Assembly: GCF_900129365.1 (NCBI RefSeq)
Contig: NZ_FQVM01000006.1
Coordinates: 1-64,000, forward strand
Direction: 5' to 3'
DNA from: Clostridium fallax
GTDB taxonomy: Bacteria; Bacillota; Clostridia; Clostridiales; Clostridiaceae
DNA: 64,000 bases
The position numbers and the translations under genes are program-made. The notes under the pieces are model-generated. The model saw only the letters and a list, made by a program, of their open reading frames with translations. It did no database searches and was not told where the DNA came from. Every line of letters begins with the position of its first letter. The stretch's first letter is position 1. Below are positions 38,039 through 46,342 of the stretch, in pieces.

Positions 38039-39094
38039 ATGGCAGTAACAATAAAAAGTGCTACCTTTTCTGCTTTAGAAGCTAAAATAATAAATGTAGA
38101 AGTAGATATAAGCAAAGGTCTTCCTTCTTTTACTATAGTAGGACTTCCAGGAACTTCTATAAAGGAATCTAAAGAGAGAGTAAGGGCAGCTATAGTTAAC
38201 TCGGGATATATTTTTCCTTTAGGTAGAATAACTATAAATTTAGCTCCAGCAGATCTTAAAAAGATAGGTACTTTATTAGATTTACCTATAGCAATGGGAC
38301 TTTTAATTGCAAGTGATCAAATAAAAATTCATGATATAGATAAAAATTTATTAGTAGGTGAGTTGTCATTAGCAGGAGATTTAAGAGGAATAAATGGAAT
38401 ACTTCCTATTTTAATTGAGCTACAAAATAAAAATTATAAAAAATTTATATTTCCTAAGGAAAATTCTAATGAATGTATTATAACAAGTGAAAATTTATAT
38501 CCTCTAGAAAGTTTAAAAGAGGTAGTTAATTTAATAAAATATAATGATCTTAAGCCTTGGAAACCAGAGTTTAGTTTAAATAGTGATATCGGTTATAAAA
38601 AAGATTTTTCTGAGGTTTGTGGCCATGAAAGTATAAAAAGAGCAATGGAAATTGCAGCATCAGGTCATCATAATATTTTAATGTTTGGACCTCCTGGTAG
38701 TGGAAAAACTATGCTAGCGGAAAGACTTCCATCTATCCTTCCTAGTTTAAACTATGAAGAAGTATTAGAGGTCTCTAAAATATACAGTATCTCTGGCCTT
38801 TTAAAAGAAGAAGGCCTATTAAAAAATAGACCTTATAGAAGTCCTCATCATACAATAACTTCATCAGCTATGGTAGGAGGAGGAAGGGAGCTTAAAGTTG
38901 GAGAGATATCTTTAGCTCATAAGGGAGTACTATTTTTAGATGAACTTTTAGAGTTTAATAAAGGGGTTATAGAACTTTTAAGGGAGCCTATTGAAAATAA
39001 AGAGATAACAATATCAAGGCTTAATTCTAAGGCTACCTTTCCAAGCGACTTTATTTTTATAGGGGCCTTCAATCCATGTCCTTGTAGACATTAA
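38039..39094 (+). pseudogene. comM: ComM/YifB AAA+ ATPase, 5' portion, interrupted by the prophage
   Basis: The Mg-chelatase-like protein YifB/ComM is a hexameric AAA+ helicase that helps branch migration of incoming DNA in natural transformation. The N-terminal Lon-like domain, Walker A GPPGSGKTM, Walker B VLFLDEL and LREPIENKEI are intact. The sequence then stops abruptly: the expected NPCPCGYY motif reads NPCPC followed by RH and TAA. Roughly the last 150 residues are missing. The ATG at 38039 follows GAGAGGTG. The rest should lie past the right prophage end. Confidence 0.95.
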
Positions 39095-39110
39095 AGTTGA
39101 CGTTGAAGTT
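39060..39110. other. attL: Left attachment junction (attL) inside comM
   Basis: Host comM coding sequence is recognisable up to the second Cys codon of CPC (39083-39085). From 39086 the sequence no longer encodes the conserved Gly-Tyr. The recombinase gene's stop codon (complement of 39069-39071) lies on the host side. Large serine recombinases cross over at a 2-3 bp core, here most likely within 39083-39088. The exact core cannot be set without attR or attB. Confidence 0.8.
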
Positions 39111-40609
39111 TAGAGTTGGTTTAATTACAAGTTCTTTTCTACCATTTTCAATTTTAAAATTAACTAATACTTCTTTTATTAAATACTTTATAATTTCTTT
39201 CTTTTTTTCTCTGGAGCAGTTAACTATACTCTTTTTATATTCTATTATTGTTTCTGTAAAAGAATTTAATTTTTCTTGACAATTAACTAGATTATTTTCA
39301 ATTTGGAGTATTAATTTATTTAATCTGTTTTTCTCATCTTTTATTGCTTTTATTTCTTTTTCAACATCATCTTCGCTTATTAAATCCTTTCTAAATAAAG
39401 TTAAAATCTTATCTTTTTCTTTATCTTTTTTATTAAATTCTTCTTTCAGTTTTAATAAATTCTTTTTTTTCTCATTAGAAGAAATTTTACTTTTATTTAA
39501 ACTTGGAATTACCTTTTCATAATTTAATAATATTTGCTTTACTAGACTCCACATTGTTTCTTCCATAACTTCAGCATTTACATTTATGTTATCACAAGTT
39601 TCTCCCAGGATTCGCTTTTTGTCACCTCTTTTAGTAGCACATACATAAACAGAACTTTTATCTTTATACGAAACTCCCTGAAAATTTCTACCACATCGTT
39701 CACATTTTAATATTCCACTTAATAAATAAGTTCTCTTATGACAATTGCGAGGGTTACAATAATTATTTTTTTGCTTTTGAATCTGTGCTTTATTCCAAAT
39801 TTCTTCATCTATTATTGCAGGAACATTTCTAGAAATAGTTTCCTTTCGTCTTGTTCCACGTTTACCATACTCATGAATACCTTTATATGTACTACTGGAT
39901 AATATTCTAAGAATACTATTATGTCTCCATTTACCTGTTAAGCCTTTTCTACGTTTACCTTTACTATTTCTAAAACTATTTGTGGGTATATTAAGACTAT
40001 TTAAATACATAGATATATCTATTGATGTATAGTTTTTATTAACATATAAATTATATATTTCTTTTACAACTTTAGCTTCTTCCTCATTTATTTGTAGATA
40101 ACCATCAGCATTAACTTCATAGCCATAAGGAACAATTCCGCCAAGCCACTTACCTTTTTTAGCGGCTCTTGTTGCGCCTAGAAACATTCTATCTAATATA
40201 TTATTTCTTTCTAATTCAGCCATATTTAAATAAGTTATAAATTGAAATCTACCTGTTGCTGTATTTAAATCGAACGGCTCAGTTATACTAATTATTTCTA
40301 TGTTATATTTTCTTAAAAGTTCTATAGCACTTAAGCCACTTAGAGTATCTCTTCCAAATCTATCAATTTTCCAAACTAAAATAGCATTAAATAATCCTTT
40401 TTTAGCATCTTCTATAAGTTCTCTTTACCAGCAGGTCTTTCATTAAAAGGAACTGTGCCAGATATTCCATCATCTAAATATTTTTTAAAGGTATTTAAAT
40501 TATTTTTCATTTCTATATAAGTATTAAGTATTTCAACTTGATTTTCTATTGTTTCTCTTTCTTTCTGATCATCACTAGATACTCTACAATATAGAGCAAC
40601 TTGTTTCAT
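39069..40609 (-). pseudogene. int: Large serine recombinase (phage integrase), split by a frameshift
   Basis: Starting at 40609 behind AGGAGGTGATTTT, MKQVALYCRVSSDDQ carries the nucleophile serine of the resolvase domain. Near 40423-40428 the frame is lost (GGTAAAGAGAAC, then TAG). Removing one GA unit restores GKELIEDAKKGLF and the rest of the catalytic domain (VWKIDRFGRDT). The other frame then continues through a recombinase domain (GGIVPYGYEV), zinc ribbon (CERCGR with later Cys) and coiled coil to 39069. The intact length would be about 512 residues. It may be inactive, or the lesion may be a sequence error. Confidence 0.88.
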
Positions 40610-40679
40610 AAAATCACCTCCTAATCTTTTTAGTTCATCAATAGAGAATGTATGTTCTTTTTGATTTATAAAATAATCA

Positions 40680-41153
40680 TTAGAAATCCTCAAACTTTTT
40701 AAGGACTCCTAATGTTGGTTCAAATCTAATAATATAGTTATCTAATTCATACCAGGAACCATATTTACTTTTATAATAATCTAAAGCTTCTTGTAAAAAT
40801 TCCTCCGTAATATTTAGATATTCAGCTAATTCATATCTTCCTTTGCAACCATATTCGAAAGCATTTATAATTCCCACTAGACCTATATTTTTATCATAAC
40901 TCCATCTTCTAGCTATAAGTTCTTGCTTTTTATGAATTATATTATTTTGATTGCATATATTTCCTACTGTTTTATGAAAATGTCCCAATTCTTCTGCTAA
41001 GACACAAGTTTTTTCTTTAATATTATTTTTAGAATTTATAAATATTTTATTACCAATACATTTACCACAAGGGCTATTAACACCAAAATTAATTTCTATA
41101 ACTTCAATACCATCTTTTTCAGCTTCTTTTATTAAAACATCATAGTTTGCCAT
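40680..41153 (-). CDS. ImmA/IrrE-family metallopeptidase-like protein
   Basis: A 157-residue protein next to a CI-type repressor, as ImmA is in ICEBs1 and many phages, where it cleaves the repressor after DNA damage. The active-site helix reads LAEELGHFH, with Glu in place of the first His of HExxH. This EELGH form is frequent in clostridial phage members, so activity cannot be ruled out. It starts 28 bp after the repressor stop with a GGGAGGTATT site and lies upstream of the recombinase. Confidence 0.85.
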   Translation of the reverse strand: MANYDVLIKEAEKDGIEVIEINFGVNSPCGKCIGNKIFINSKNNIKEKTCVLAEELGHFHKTVGNICNQNNIIHKKQELIARRWSYDKNIGLVGIINAFEYGCKGRYELAEYLNITEEFLQEALDYYKSKYGSWYELDNYIIRFEPTLGVLKKFEDF

Positions 41154-41181
41154 TAATAATACCTCCCATCCCTTGAAGATA

Positions 41182-41679
41182 TTATTTATGATTTTTTAAA
41201 TATTCTTCTATTTTTGAATTCATCATATTTTTTTCTTCTTCTGACAAATTATCATCATGACAAGCAATAGGCATTAAATGTTCTTTTCCTTCTTCTTCCC
41301 ATATTTGCTTTTGATATTTAGGCATTTCAATTAAATCTTTAGTATAAGTAAAGACTTTTTTCTTACCTAAGTCATTTAGCTTTCTTAAATCTTCTATATG
41401 TTCTTTTTCTTCCTTGGATAAATTATTATTAACAGAAGGTTTTTCTTGTTTTTGTAATCCTAAAAGCCAAACAGGATCTACATTTAATGCATTAGCTATT
41501 ATTTCTAGTTTATCTATAGGCATATTTTTTATAGAGCCAGTTTCATATCTTTGTAATGTAGATTTACTCATATTAGTTTTAACTGCTAAATCTTGATATG
41601 AAAGTTTTAATTCTAATCGTCTTTCTTGAATTCTTTTCATTATTGTTTTCATATTTTCACTATTAAATAAATGCGTCAT
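41182..41679 (-). CDS. CI-like XRE-family repressor
   Basis: Residues about 12-72 form an HTH_XRE domain (LSYQDLAVKTNMSKSTLQRYETG), followed by an acidic helical C-terminus. There is no LexA-like Ser-Lys peptidase domain, which fits inactivation by the neighbouring ImmA-like protein rather than self-cleavage. It is divergent from the Cro-like gene. The ATG at 41679 follows GAGGTGATT. The operator repeats in the intergenic region overlap its own -35 box. Confidence 0.9.
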   Translation of the reverse strand: MTHLFNSENMKTIMKRIQERRLELKLSYQDLAVKTNMSKSTLQRYETGSIKNMPIDKLEIIANALNVDPVWLLGLQKQEKPSVNNNLSKEEKEHIEDLRKLNDLGKKKVFTYTKDLIEMPKYQKQIWEEEGKEHLMPIACHDDNLSEEEKNMMNSKIEEYLKNHK

Positions 41680-41698
41680 TTAATCACCTCATAATATA

Positions 41699-41726
41699 AT
41701 TATAAAATATTTTTTCATAAATGCAA
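41699..41726 (-). promoter_or_regulatory. Candidate repressor promoter (leftward)
   Basis: On the minus strand, TTGCAT and a perfect TATAAT are separated by 16 bp. The -35 box is part of an ATGCAAC operator copy, suggesting autoregulation. Confidence 0.7.
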
Positions 41727-41820
41727 CGATTATTTTAAAAAATATAAAAAAAAGTTGCATAAATGGGTTGACGAACAATTAAAGAGGTGTTATGATTTAA
41801 TCATCCCAAATATGCAACGG
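41717..41820. promoter_or_regulatory. Lysogeny operator region with three ATGCAAC sites
   Basis: ATGCAAC occurs at 41721-41727 and 41812-41818 on the plus strand, and inverted as GTTGCAT at 41754-41760. Each copy is preceded by AT-rich flank (ATAA, TTT or AAAT). The sites overlap the leftward -35 box, sit 7 bp before the rightward -35 box, and lie 15 bp after the rightward -10 box. This is the layout of a CI/Cro switch. Confidence 0.75.
41768..41796 (+). promoter_or_regulatory. Rightward early promoter (PR-like)
   Basis: TTGACG and TATGAT are separated by 17 bp, flanked on both sides by operator copies, and lead into the Cro-like gene. Confidence 0.85.
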
Positions 41821-41830
41821 AGGTGAGTAG

Positions 41831-42067
41831 ATGATTTATAATAAATTAAAGGGAATTATGAAAGAAAATAATTGTTCTCAAAGTAAATTGGCTAAAAAAT
41901 TAAACATAACAACTCAAAGTTTAAATGCTAAACTTAATGGACGTACTCAGTTTACTATAAGAGAAGCTGTAGATATCATTTCTATTTTTAATATAAAAAA
42001 TCCAAATGATATAACGGAAATTTTTTTTACAAATAATATCCCAAATAAGCAACGAAAAATTAGTTAA
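41831..42067 (+). CDS. Cro-like HTH regulator
   Basis: A 78-residue protein with a helix-turn-helix (CSQSKLAKKLNITTQSLNAKL) covering most of its length. It is the first rightward gene of the prophage and divergent from the repressor. GGAGGTGAG precedes the ATG. Near its 3' end the DNA repeats the 17-bp operator-containing sequence seen upstream with one mismatch. Confidence 0.85.
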   Translation: MIYNKLKGIMKENNCSQSKLAKKLNITTQSLNAKLNGRTQFTIREAVDIISIFNIKNPNDITEIFFTNNIPNKQRKIS

Positions 42068-42079
42068 GGAGGATAGCTT

Positions 42080-42862
42080 ATGGGTAATTTAATACCATTA
42101 GAATTTAAAAATCAAATAATAATTACAACAAAAGTTTTAGCAGAAGAATTCGGAACAGAAGAAAAAAATATACAAATGAATTTTAGTAATAATCAATTTA
42201 GGTTTAAAGAAGGAAAACATTTTATAAAACTTAATGGACAAGTACTGAAAGATTTTAAAAATAGCTTACCCAATGAAATTAGGGAACCTATAAAGTTTGC
42301 TCCAACTCTTTACTTGTGGACAGAAAAAGGTGTTGCAAGACATGCAAAAATTCTTGATACCGATAAAGCATGGGATGTATATGAGGAATTAGAGGAAACT
42401 TATTTCAGAGTAAAAGAAGGAAAAACTAATTTAGATGGATTAAGTCCACAGTTACAGGCTCTTATCAATATTGAATTAAATCAAAAGAAACTTGAAGAAA
42501 AAATAAATTTAGTTAGAGAAGAAAATAAAGAAGAAATAGAAGCTATGAGAAGTGCTATTACTCTAGACAGTAATGGATGGAGAAAAGAAACTACAGCAAT
42601 AATAAATAAGATAGCAAATAAGTTAGGAGGTTTTTCACAGGTAAATCTTTTAAAAAGAGAAATTTACAAGTTATTAGATACTAGGCTTGGAGTTGATGTA
42701 AATAGAAGATTACTTGAAAAACAAAAAAGAATGGCTTTAGAAGGTGTATGTAAAAGTAAGATAAATAAAACTAATGTCCTAGATGTAATAGCGGAAGATA
42801 AAAAGCTTATAGATGGTTATGTAAATATAATAAGGCAGTATGCACTTAAATATGGAGTATAG
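42080..42862 (+). CDS. ORF6N-domain phage antirepressor-like protein
   Basis: The first 110 residues match the ORF6N DNA-binding domain (VLAEEFGTEEKNIQMNFSNN, LYLWTEKGVARHAKIL). Residues about 140-260 are helical and match an ORF6C-type C-terminal domain. Such proteins often act as antirepressors or regulators in early regions of Firmicutes phages. AAGGAGG precedes the ATG. The next small genes are closely packed. Confidence 0.88.
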   Translation: MGNLIPLEFKNQIIITTKVLAEEFGTEEKNIQMNFSNNQFRFKEGKHFIKLNGQVLKDFKNSLPNEIREPIKFAPTLYLWTEKGVARHAKILDTDKAWDVYEELEETYFRVKEGKTNLDGLSPQLQALINIELNQKKLEEKINLVREENKEEIEAMRSAITLDSNGWRKETTAIINKIANKLGGFSQVNLLKREIYKLLDTRLGVDVNRRLLEKQKRMALEGVCKSKINKTNVLDVIAEDKKLIDGYVNIIRQYALKYGV

Positions 42863-42895
42863 AGATTAAAGTATAAAAGAAAAGGAGACTTAATT

Positions 42896-43057
42896 ATGGC
42901 TTATAAAGAAATAGTTATAAATAAAAAAACAAAAATAATAATAGCTGAACCAAAATTTAGCGGTATAAGTAAAGAGGAACAAAAAGAACTTTTAAAAAAA
43001 GCTATACTTACTCTTATGCCAGGTTATGAATTAGATGAGATTAAGGAGGAAATATGA
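42896..43057 (+). CDS. Small phage protein, 53 residues
   Basis: Starts MAYKEIVINKKTKIIIAEPK and ends LDEIKEEI. An AAAGGAGA site lies 9 bp before the ATG, and the stop overlaps the next start as ATGA. It has no membrane segment. No family is recognised. Coding is supported by the ribosome site and tight overlap. Confidence 0.7.
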   Translation: MAYKEIVINKKTKIIIAEPKFSGISKEEQKELLKKAILTLMPGYELDEIKEEI

Positions 43058-43251
43058 ATCTAAAAGATACTATAAATCAACTAGAAGATATCAAGGAAAA
43101 TAATGATTTAGTTGATAATAAAAAAGCTTTGAAAAAAGCTATTACAATCTTAAAAATTGTCAGCAAAGTCTATGAAGAGTTACTTGCAATTTTAATGATA
43201 CTTATAGTTTTCGGGTTTCTTTATCTTATAGCTTGTAGAGTTTATAAATAA
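43054..43251 (+). CDS. Small membrane-anchored phage protein
   Basis: A 65-residue protein with an acidic/basic helical first half and one hydrophobic helix (about residues 43-60, LLAILMILIVFGFLYLI). The start overlaps the preceding stop by 4 bp, with AAGGAGG just upstream. The orientation and role are unknown. Confidence 0.72.
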   Translation: MNLKDTINQLEDIKENNDLVDNKKALKKAITILKIVSKVYEELLAILMILIVFGFLYLIACRVYK

Positions 43252-43256
43252 AGAAA

Positions 43257-43302
43257 AGTAGTTCTTATCTATAGCGCCAACTATAAACAGATAAGAGCTA
43301 CT
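43257..43302. repeat. 14-bp inverted repeat in an early-gene gap
   Basis: AGTAGTTCTTATCT (43257-43270) pairs with AGATAAGAGCTACT (43289-43302), one G-U pair, around an 18-base loop. On the plus strand it is followed by CAAAAAAC rather than T residues. On the minus strand a TTTTCTTTATT tract follows, as in a terminator for antisense transcripts. Confidence 0.75.
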
Positions 43303-43333
43303 CAAAAAACTCAATTAAATGATAGGTCATTTT

Positions 43334-43471
43334 ATGAAAAATTGCAAGTACTTAGATTTTGACAATGGACAAGTTTATGACATTAGAACTGGTAATGAAG
43401 TTAGTGATCTAAAGGAGACAGATATAGATACATTACTAGAAATAGTGGAGGAGGAAAATATAAATGAGTAA
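43334..43471 (+). CDS. Small acidic phage protein, 45 residues
   Basis: Starts MKNCKYLDFDNGQVYDI and ends with an acidic stretch overlapping the next gene's start by 8 bp. The ribosome site (TAGGTCA) is weak. The coding case rests on position, the overlap and acidic composition. No family is recognised. Confidence 0.55.
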   Translation: MKNCKYLDFDNGQVYDIRTGNEVSDLKETDIDTLLEIVEEENINE

Positions 43472-45413
43472 AAATATTTTTATTAAGTCTTTAGAGTTAA
43501 AGAACTTTAAGGGGATGAAGAGTTTTTCAGTAGATTTTTCTAATATAACTAATATCTATGGTGATAATGGTACAGGAAAAACTACTATAGTAGATGCTTT
43601 TACATGGTTATTATTTGATAAGGATAGTAAAGATAGAACATCATTTGAGATTAAAACATTAGATAAAAATGGAGAGGTACTTCATGGATTAGATCATGAA
43701 GTTATAGGAGTTCTAAATATAGATGGAAAGGACATAAAACTTTCAAAAATATATAAGGAGAAGTGGACAAAGAAGCGTGGTGAAGCAGATAAGCAGCTTA
43801 CAGGACATGAAACTTTATATAGTATGGATGAAGTACCAGTAAAGAAAAAAGAATACCAAGAAACTATAAATAAAATTATAGATGAAAACTTATTTAAATT
43901 AATTACTAACCCTCTTTATTTTAGTGCAAATATGAAATGGCAGGACAGAAGAAATGTACTTTTAAATATTATAGGAGATATTTCTAATGATAAGGTTATT
44001 AACTATAGAAGTAATCTAAAGCCATTAGAAAAGCTTTTAGATGATAAGGATATAAATACATTAAAGAAGAGTGTACAAGCTAAGAAAAAAAAGCTAAATG
44101 AAGAAATAAAAGCTATTCCAATAAGAATAGATGAGGCTAGTAATTCAATAAAAAATGATATAGATTTTGAAGCTTTAGATTTTAAAAGAAAAGGAATCAT
44201 AAGTGGAATAAAAGGTTTAGAAGAGCAACTTATAGATGGTTCTAAAGTTAGAGATGAACTTTTAAAAGAAAAAGATAAACTATATTCTTTGAAATCTAAA
44301 TTAAGAGATATTGAGTATAAGGCAAGTATGGAATCGGATAAACCAAAGAGAAAATTGGAAAGTAATCTTAATACTTTAAAATTAAATATTAAGAAATTAG
44401 AGTATTATATTAATTCCTTAAATACAGATAAAAGCAATATAGAATATGATATACAAAAATATAAAAAGCTTAGTGATGACGAAAGAAATAAGTGGTTTGA
44501 AGAAAATAAAGAAGTATTTAAATTTGATGAAAGTAGCTGTGTATGTCCTACTTGTAAAAGGGCCTTTGATGAAGAAAAGATACAGCATATAAAACAAGAC
44601 TTGCAGGAAAACTTTAATTCTAATAAAGCTAAGACTCTTAAGGAAATTCAAGTGAAAGGTAAGGGATATACTGATTTATTAAATAAATATAAAGAGAAAT
44701 TAGAAGAAGTAAATTTTCAAATTAAAGTTTCAAATCATGAGTTAAATGATTTGAGGATTTCAGAAGAAAGACTTCAAGAACAAATTGATAACTTCAAATC
44801 AATAAATCCATTAATAAATAATCAGGAATATGAAGATTTAAAAGCTGAAATTGTAGAACTTGAAAATAAGTTACAGCAACCAGATACTATTAATAATCAA
44901 GTTCAAGAGCTTAAAGAAAGAAAAAGTAAGCTAGAATTTGAACTTGAAGAAATAACTAAGCAATTAGGTCATAAAGAACAAAATGAAGAGCTTAAAAATA
45001 GAATAGAAAGTCTTAAAGAAGAAGAAAGATCTCTTTCAAATACATTTGCTGAACTTGAAGGTCAGGAGTTCTTATGTGAAGAGTTTATAAAAACAAAAGT
45101 AGAATTATTGGAATCTTCAATTAATTCTAAGTTTAAATATGTAACCTTTAAGTTATTTGATGTTCAAGTAAATTCAGGAATAAATGAGTCATGTGAAGCT
45201 TTGATAGATGGAGTTCCATTTAGTAATGCTAATAGTGCTAGTCAGATTAATGCAGGATTAGATATTATCAATACTTTATGTAAGCACTACAATGTACAAG
45301 CTCCTATATTTATTGATAATAGAGAATCAATAAATGAAATTATAGATACAGATTCTCAAATTATAAATCTTATTGTTAGTAAAGATAAAAATTTAAAAGT
45401 GGAGGTAATGTAA
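43464..45413 (+). CDS. SbcC/Rad50-like AAA ATPase of phage recombination
   Basis: The 649-residue protein has an N-terminal Walker A GDNGTGKTT in the typical LELKNFKGMK context, long coiled coils (about 195-330 and 370-530), and a Rad50-type zinc hook CPTC in the middle (about residues 356-359). The C-terminal APIFIDNRES is Walker B-like but lacks the usual DE pair. Such ATPases accompany RecT in clostridial phages and may process ends for annealing. RecT starts 1 bp after its stop. Confidence 0.88.
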   Translation: MSKNIFIKSLELKNFKGMKSFSVDFSNITNIYGDNGTGKTTIVDAFTWLLFDKDSKDRTSFEIKTLDKNGEVLHGLDHEVIGVLNIDGKDIKLSKIYKEKWTKKRGEADKQLTGHETLYSMDEVPVKKKEYQETINKIIDENLFKLITNPLYFSANMKWQDRRNVLLNIIGDISNDKVINYRSNLKPLEKLLDDKDINTLKKSVQAKKKKLNEEIKAIPIRIDEASNSIKNDIDFEALDFKRKGIISGIKGLEEQLIDGSKVRDELLKEKDKLYSLKSKLRDIEYKASMESDKPKRKLESNLNTLKLNIKKLEYYINSLNTDKSNIEYDIQKYKKLSDDERNKWFEENKEVFKFDESSCVCPTCKRAFDEEKIQHIKQDLQENFNSNKAKTLKEIQVKGKGYTDLLNKYKEKLEEVNFQIKVSNHELNDLRISEERLQEQIDNFKSINPLINNQEYEDLKAEIVELENKLQQPDTINNQVQELKERKSKLEFELEEITKQLGHKEQNEELKNRIESLKEEERSLSNTFAELEGQEFLCEEFIKTKVELLESSINSKFKYVTFKLFDVQVNSGINESCEALIDGVPFSNANSASQINAGLDIINTLCKHYNVQAPIFIDNRESINEIIDTDSQIINLIVSKDKNLKVEVM

Positions 45414-45414
45414 A

Positions 45415-46341
45415 ATGGCTGAAAAAAATACAGCAGTAACAGTTCAAGAAAAAAATATTACAGAGGAAGTGCTTTCAAGAGTACAAGCTTTAAATAAAAA
45501 AGGAGATTTAGTTATTCCTAAAGGATACAGTGCTGAAAATGCTTTAAAGAGTGCTTACTTAATACTTTCAGAAACAGTAGATAAAGAAAAGAAACCAGTA
45601 CTTCAAACTTGCAGCAAAATGAGTATAGCAAATACTTTACTAGATATGGTTATACAAGGTTTAAGTCCAGCTAAAAAACAATGTTATTTTGTAGCTTATG
45701 GAAAGAAACTACAGTTAATGAGAAGTTATATGGGAACTGTAGCAGTAACTAAAAGACTTAAAGGAATTAAAGATGTTAAAGCATACTGTATTTATGAAGG
45801 TGATGAATTTGAACAGGAATATAACATAGATACAGCAACTCTTAAGATAACAAAGTTTAATCCTAAATTTGAAAATATAGATATAAATAAAATTAAAGGT
45901 GCTTTTGCAGTAGTTTTAGGTGAAGATGGTCCAATTCATACAGAAGTTATGAATATAAACCAAATTAGAAACTCATGGAATCAAGGGTATGCAAAAGGTA
46001 ATAGTGGAGCACATAATAATTTTACGGATGAAATGGCTAAGAAAACTGTATTAAATAGAGCTTGCAAAATGTATGCAAATACATCAGATGATAGTGATCT
46101 ATTAATTGAATCATTTAATAATACAGATAAAGCCTATGATGAAAAAGATATGCTAACTAATGTTGATTATGAAGTTCAAGAAGAGATAAAAGAGAAGGCA
46201 AATTCTAAACCTTTAAGTTTAAATTCAGAAACAGTAGAACCAATTAAACATATTGAAACAGTTGAAACCGAAAAAGTTGAATTTAAAGAGAATGAAGTAA
46301 TACCAGGACAGGTTAATATGATGGAAGGACCAGGATTCTAA
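45415..46341 (+). CDS. recT: RecT-family single-strand annealing protein
   Basis: A 308-residue protein with the RecT core: NTLLDMVIQGLSPAKKQCYF, GKKLQLMRSYMGTVAVTKR and the conserved NRACK near residue 218. The C-terminal 60 residues are acidic and low in complexity. RecT anneals complementary strands in phage recombination. No RecE exonuclease is adjacent; the upstream ATPase or the MBL-fold protein may take that role. Confidence 0.93.
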   Translation: MAEKNTAVTVQEKNITEEVLSRVQALNKKGDLVIPKGYSAENALKSAYLILSETVDKEKKPVLQTCSKMSIANTLLDMVIQGLSPAKKQCYFVAYGKKLQLMRSYMGTVAVTKRLKGIKDVKAYCIYEGDEFEQEYNIDTATLKITKFNPKFENIDINKIKGAFAVVLGEDGPIHTEVMNINQIRNSWNQGYAKGNSGAHNNFTDEMAKKTVLNRACKMYANTSDDSDLLIESFNNTDKAYDEKDMLTNVDYEVQEEIKEKANSKPLSLNSETVEPIKHIETVETEKVEFKENEVIPGQVNMMEGPGF

Positions 46342-46342
46342 G

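Noticed and set aside
40610..40693. An upstream start for the recombinase, giving 28 extra residues
   Set aside because: The added part overlaps the ImmA-like stop codon and precedes the strong AGGAGGTGATTTT site; serine recombinases start at MKxVALYxRVS.
43464..45413. The SbcC-like ATPase as a stand-alone anti-phage defence gene
   Set aside because: It is packed directly against recT in a standard phage recombination module, so a recombination role is the simpler reading.
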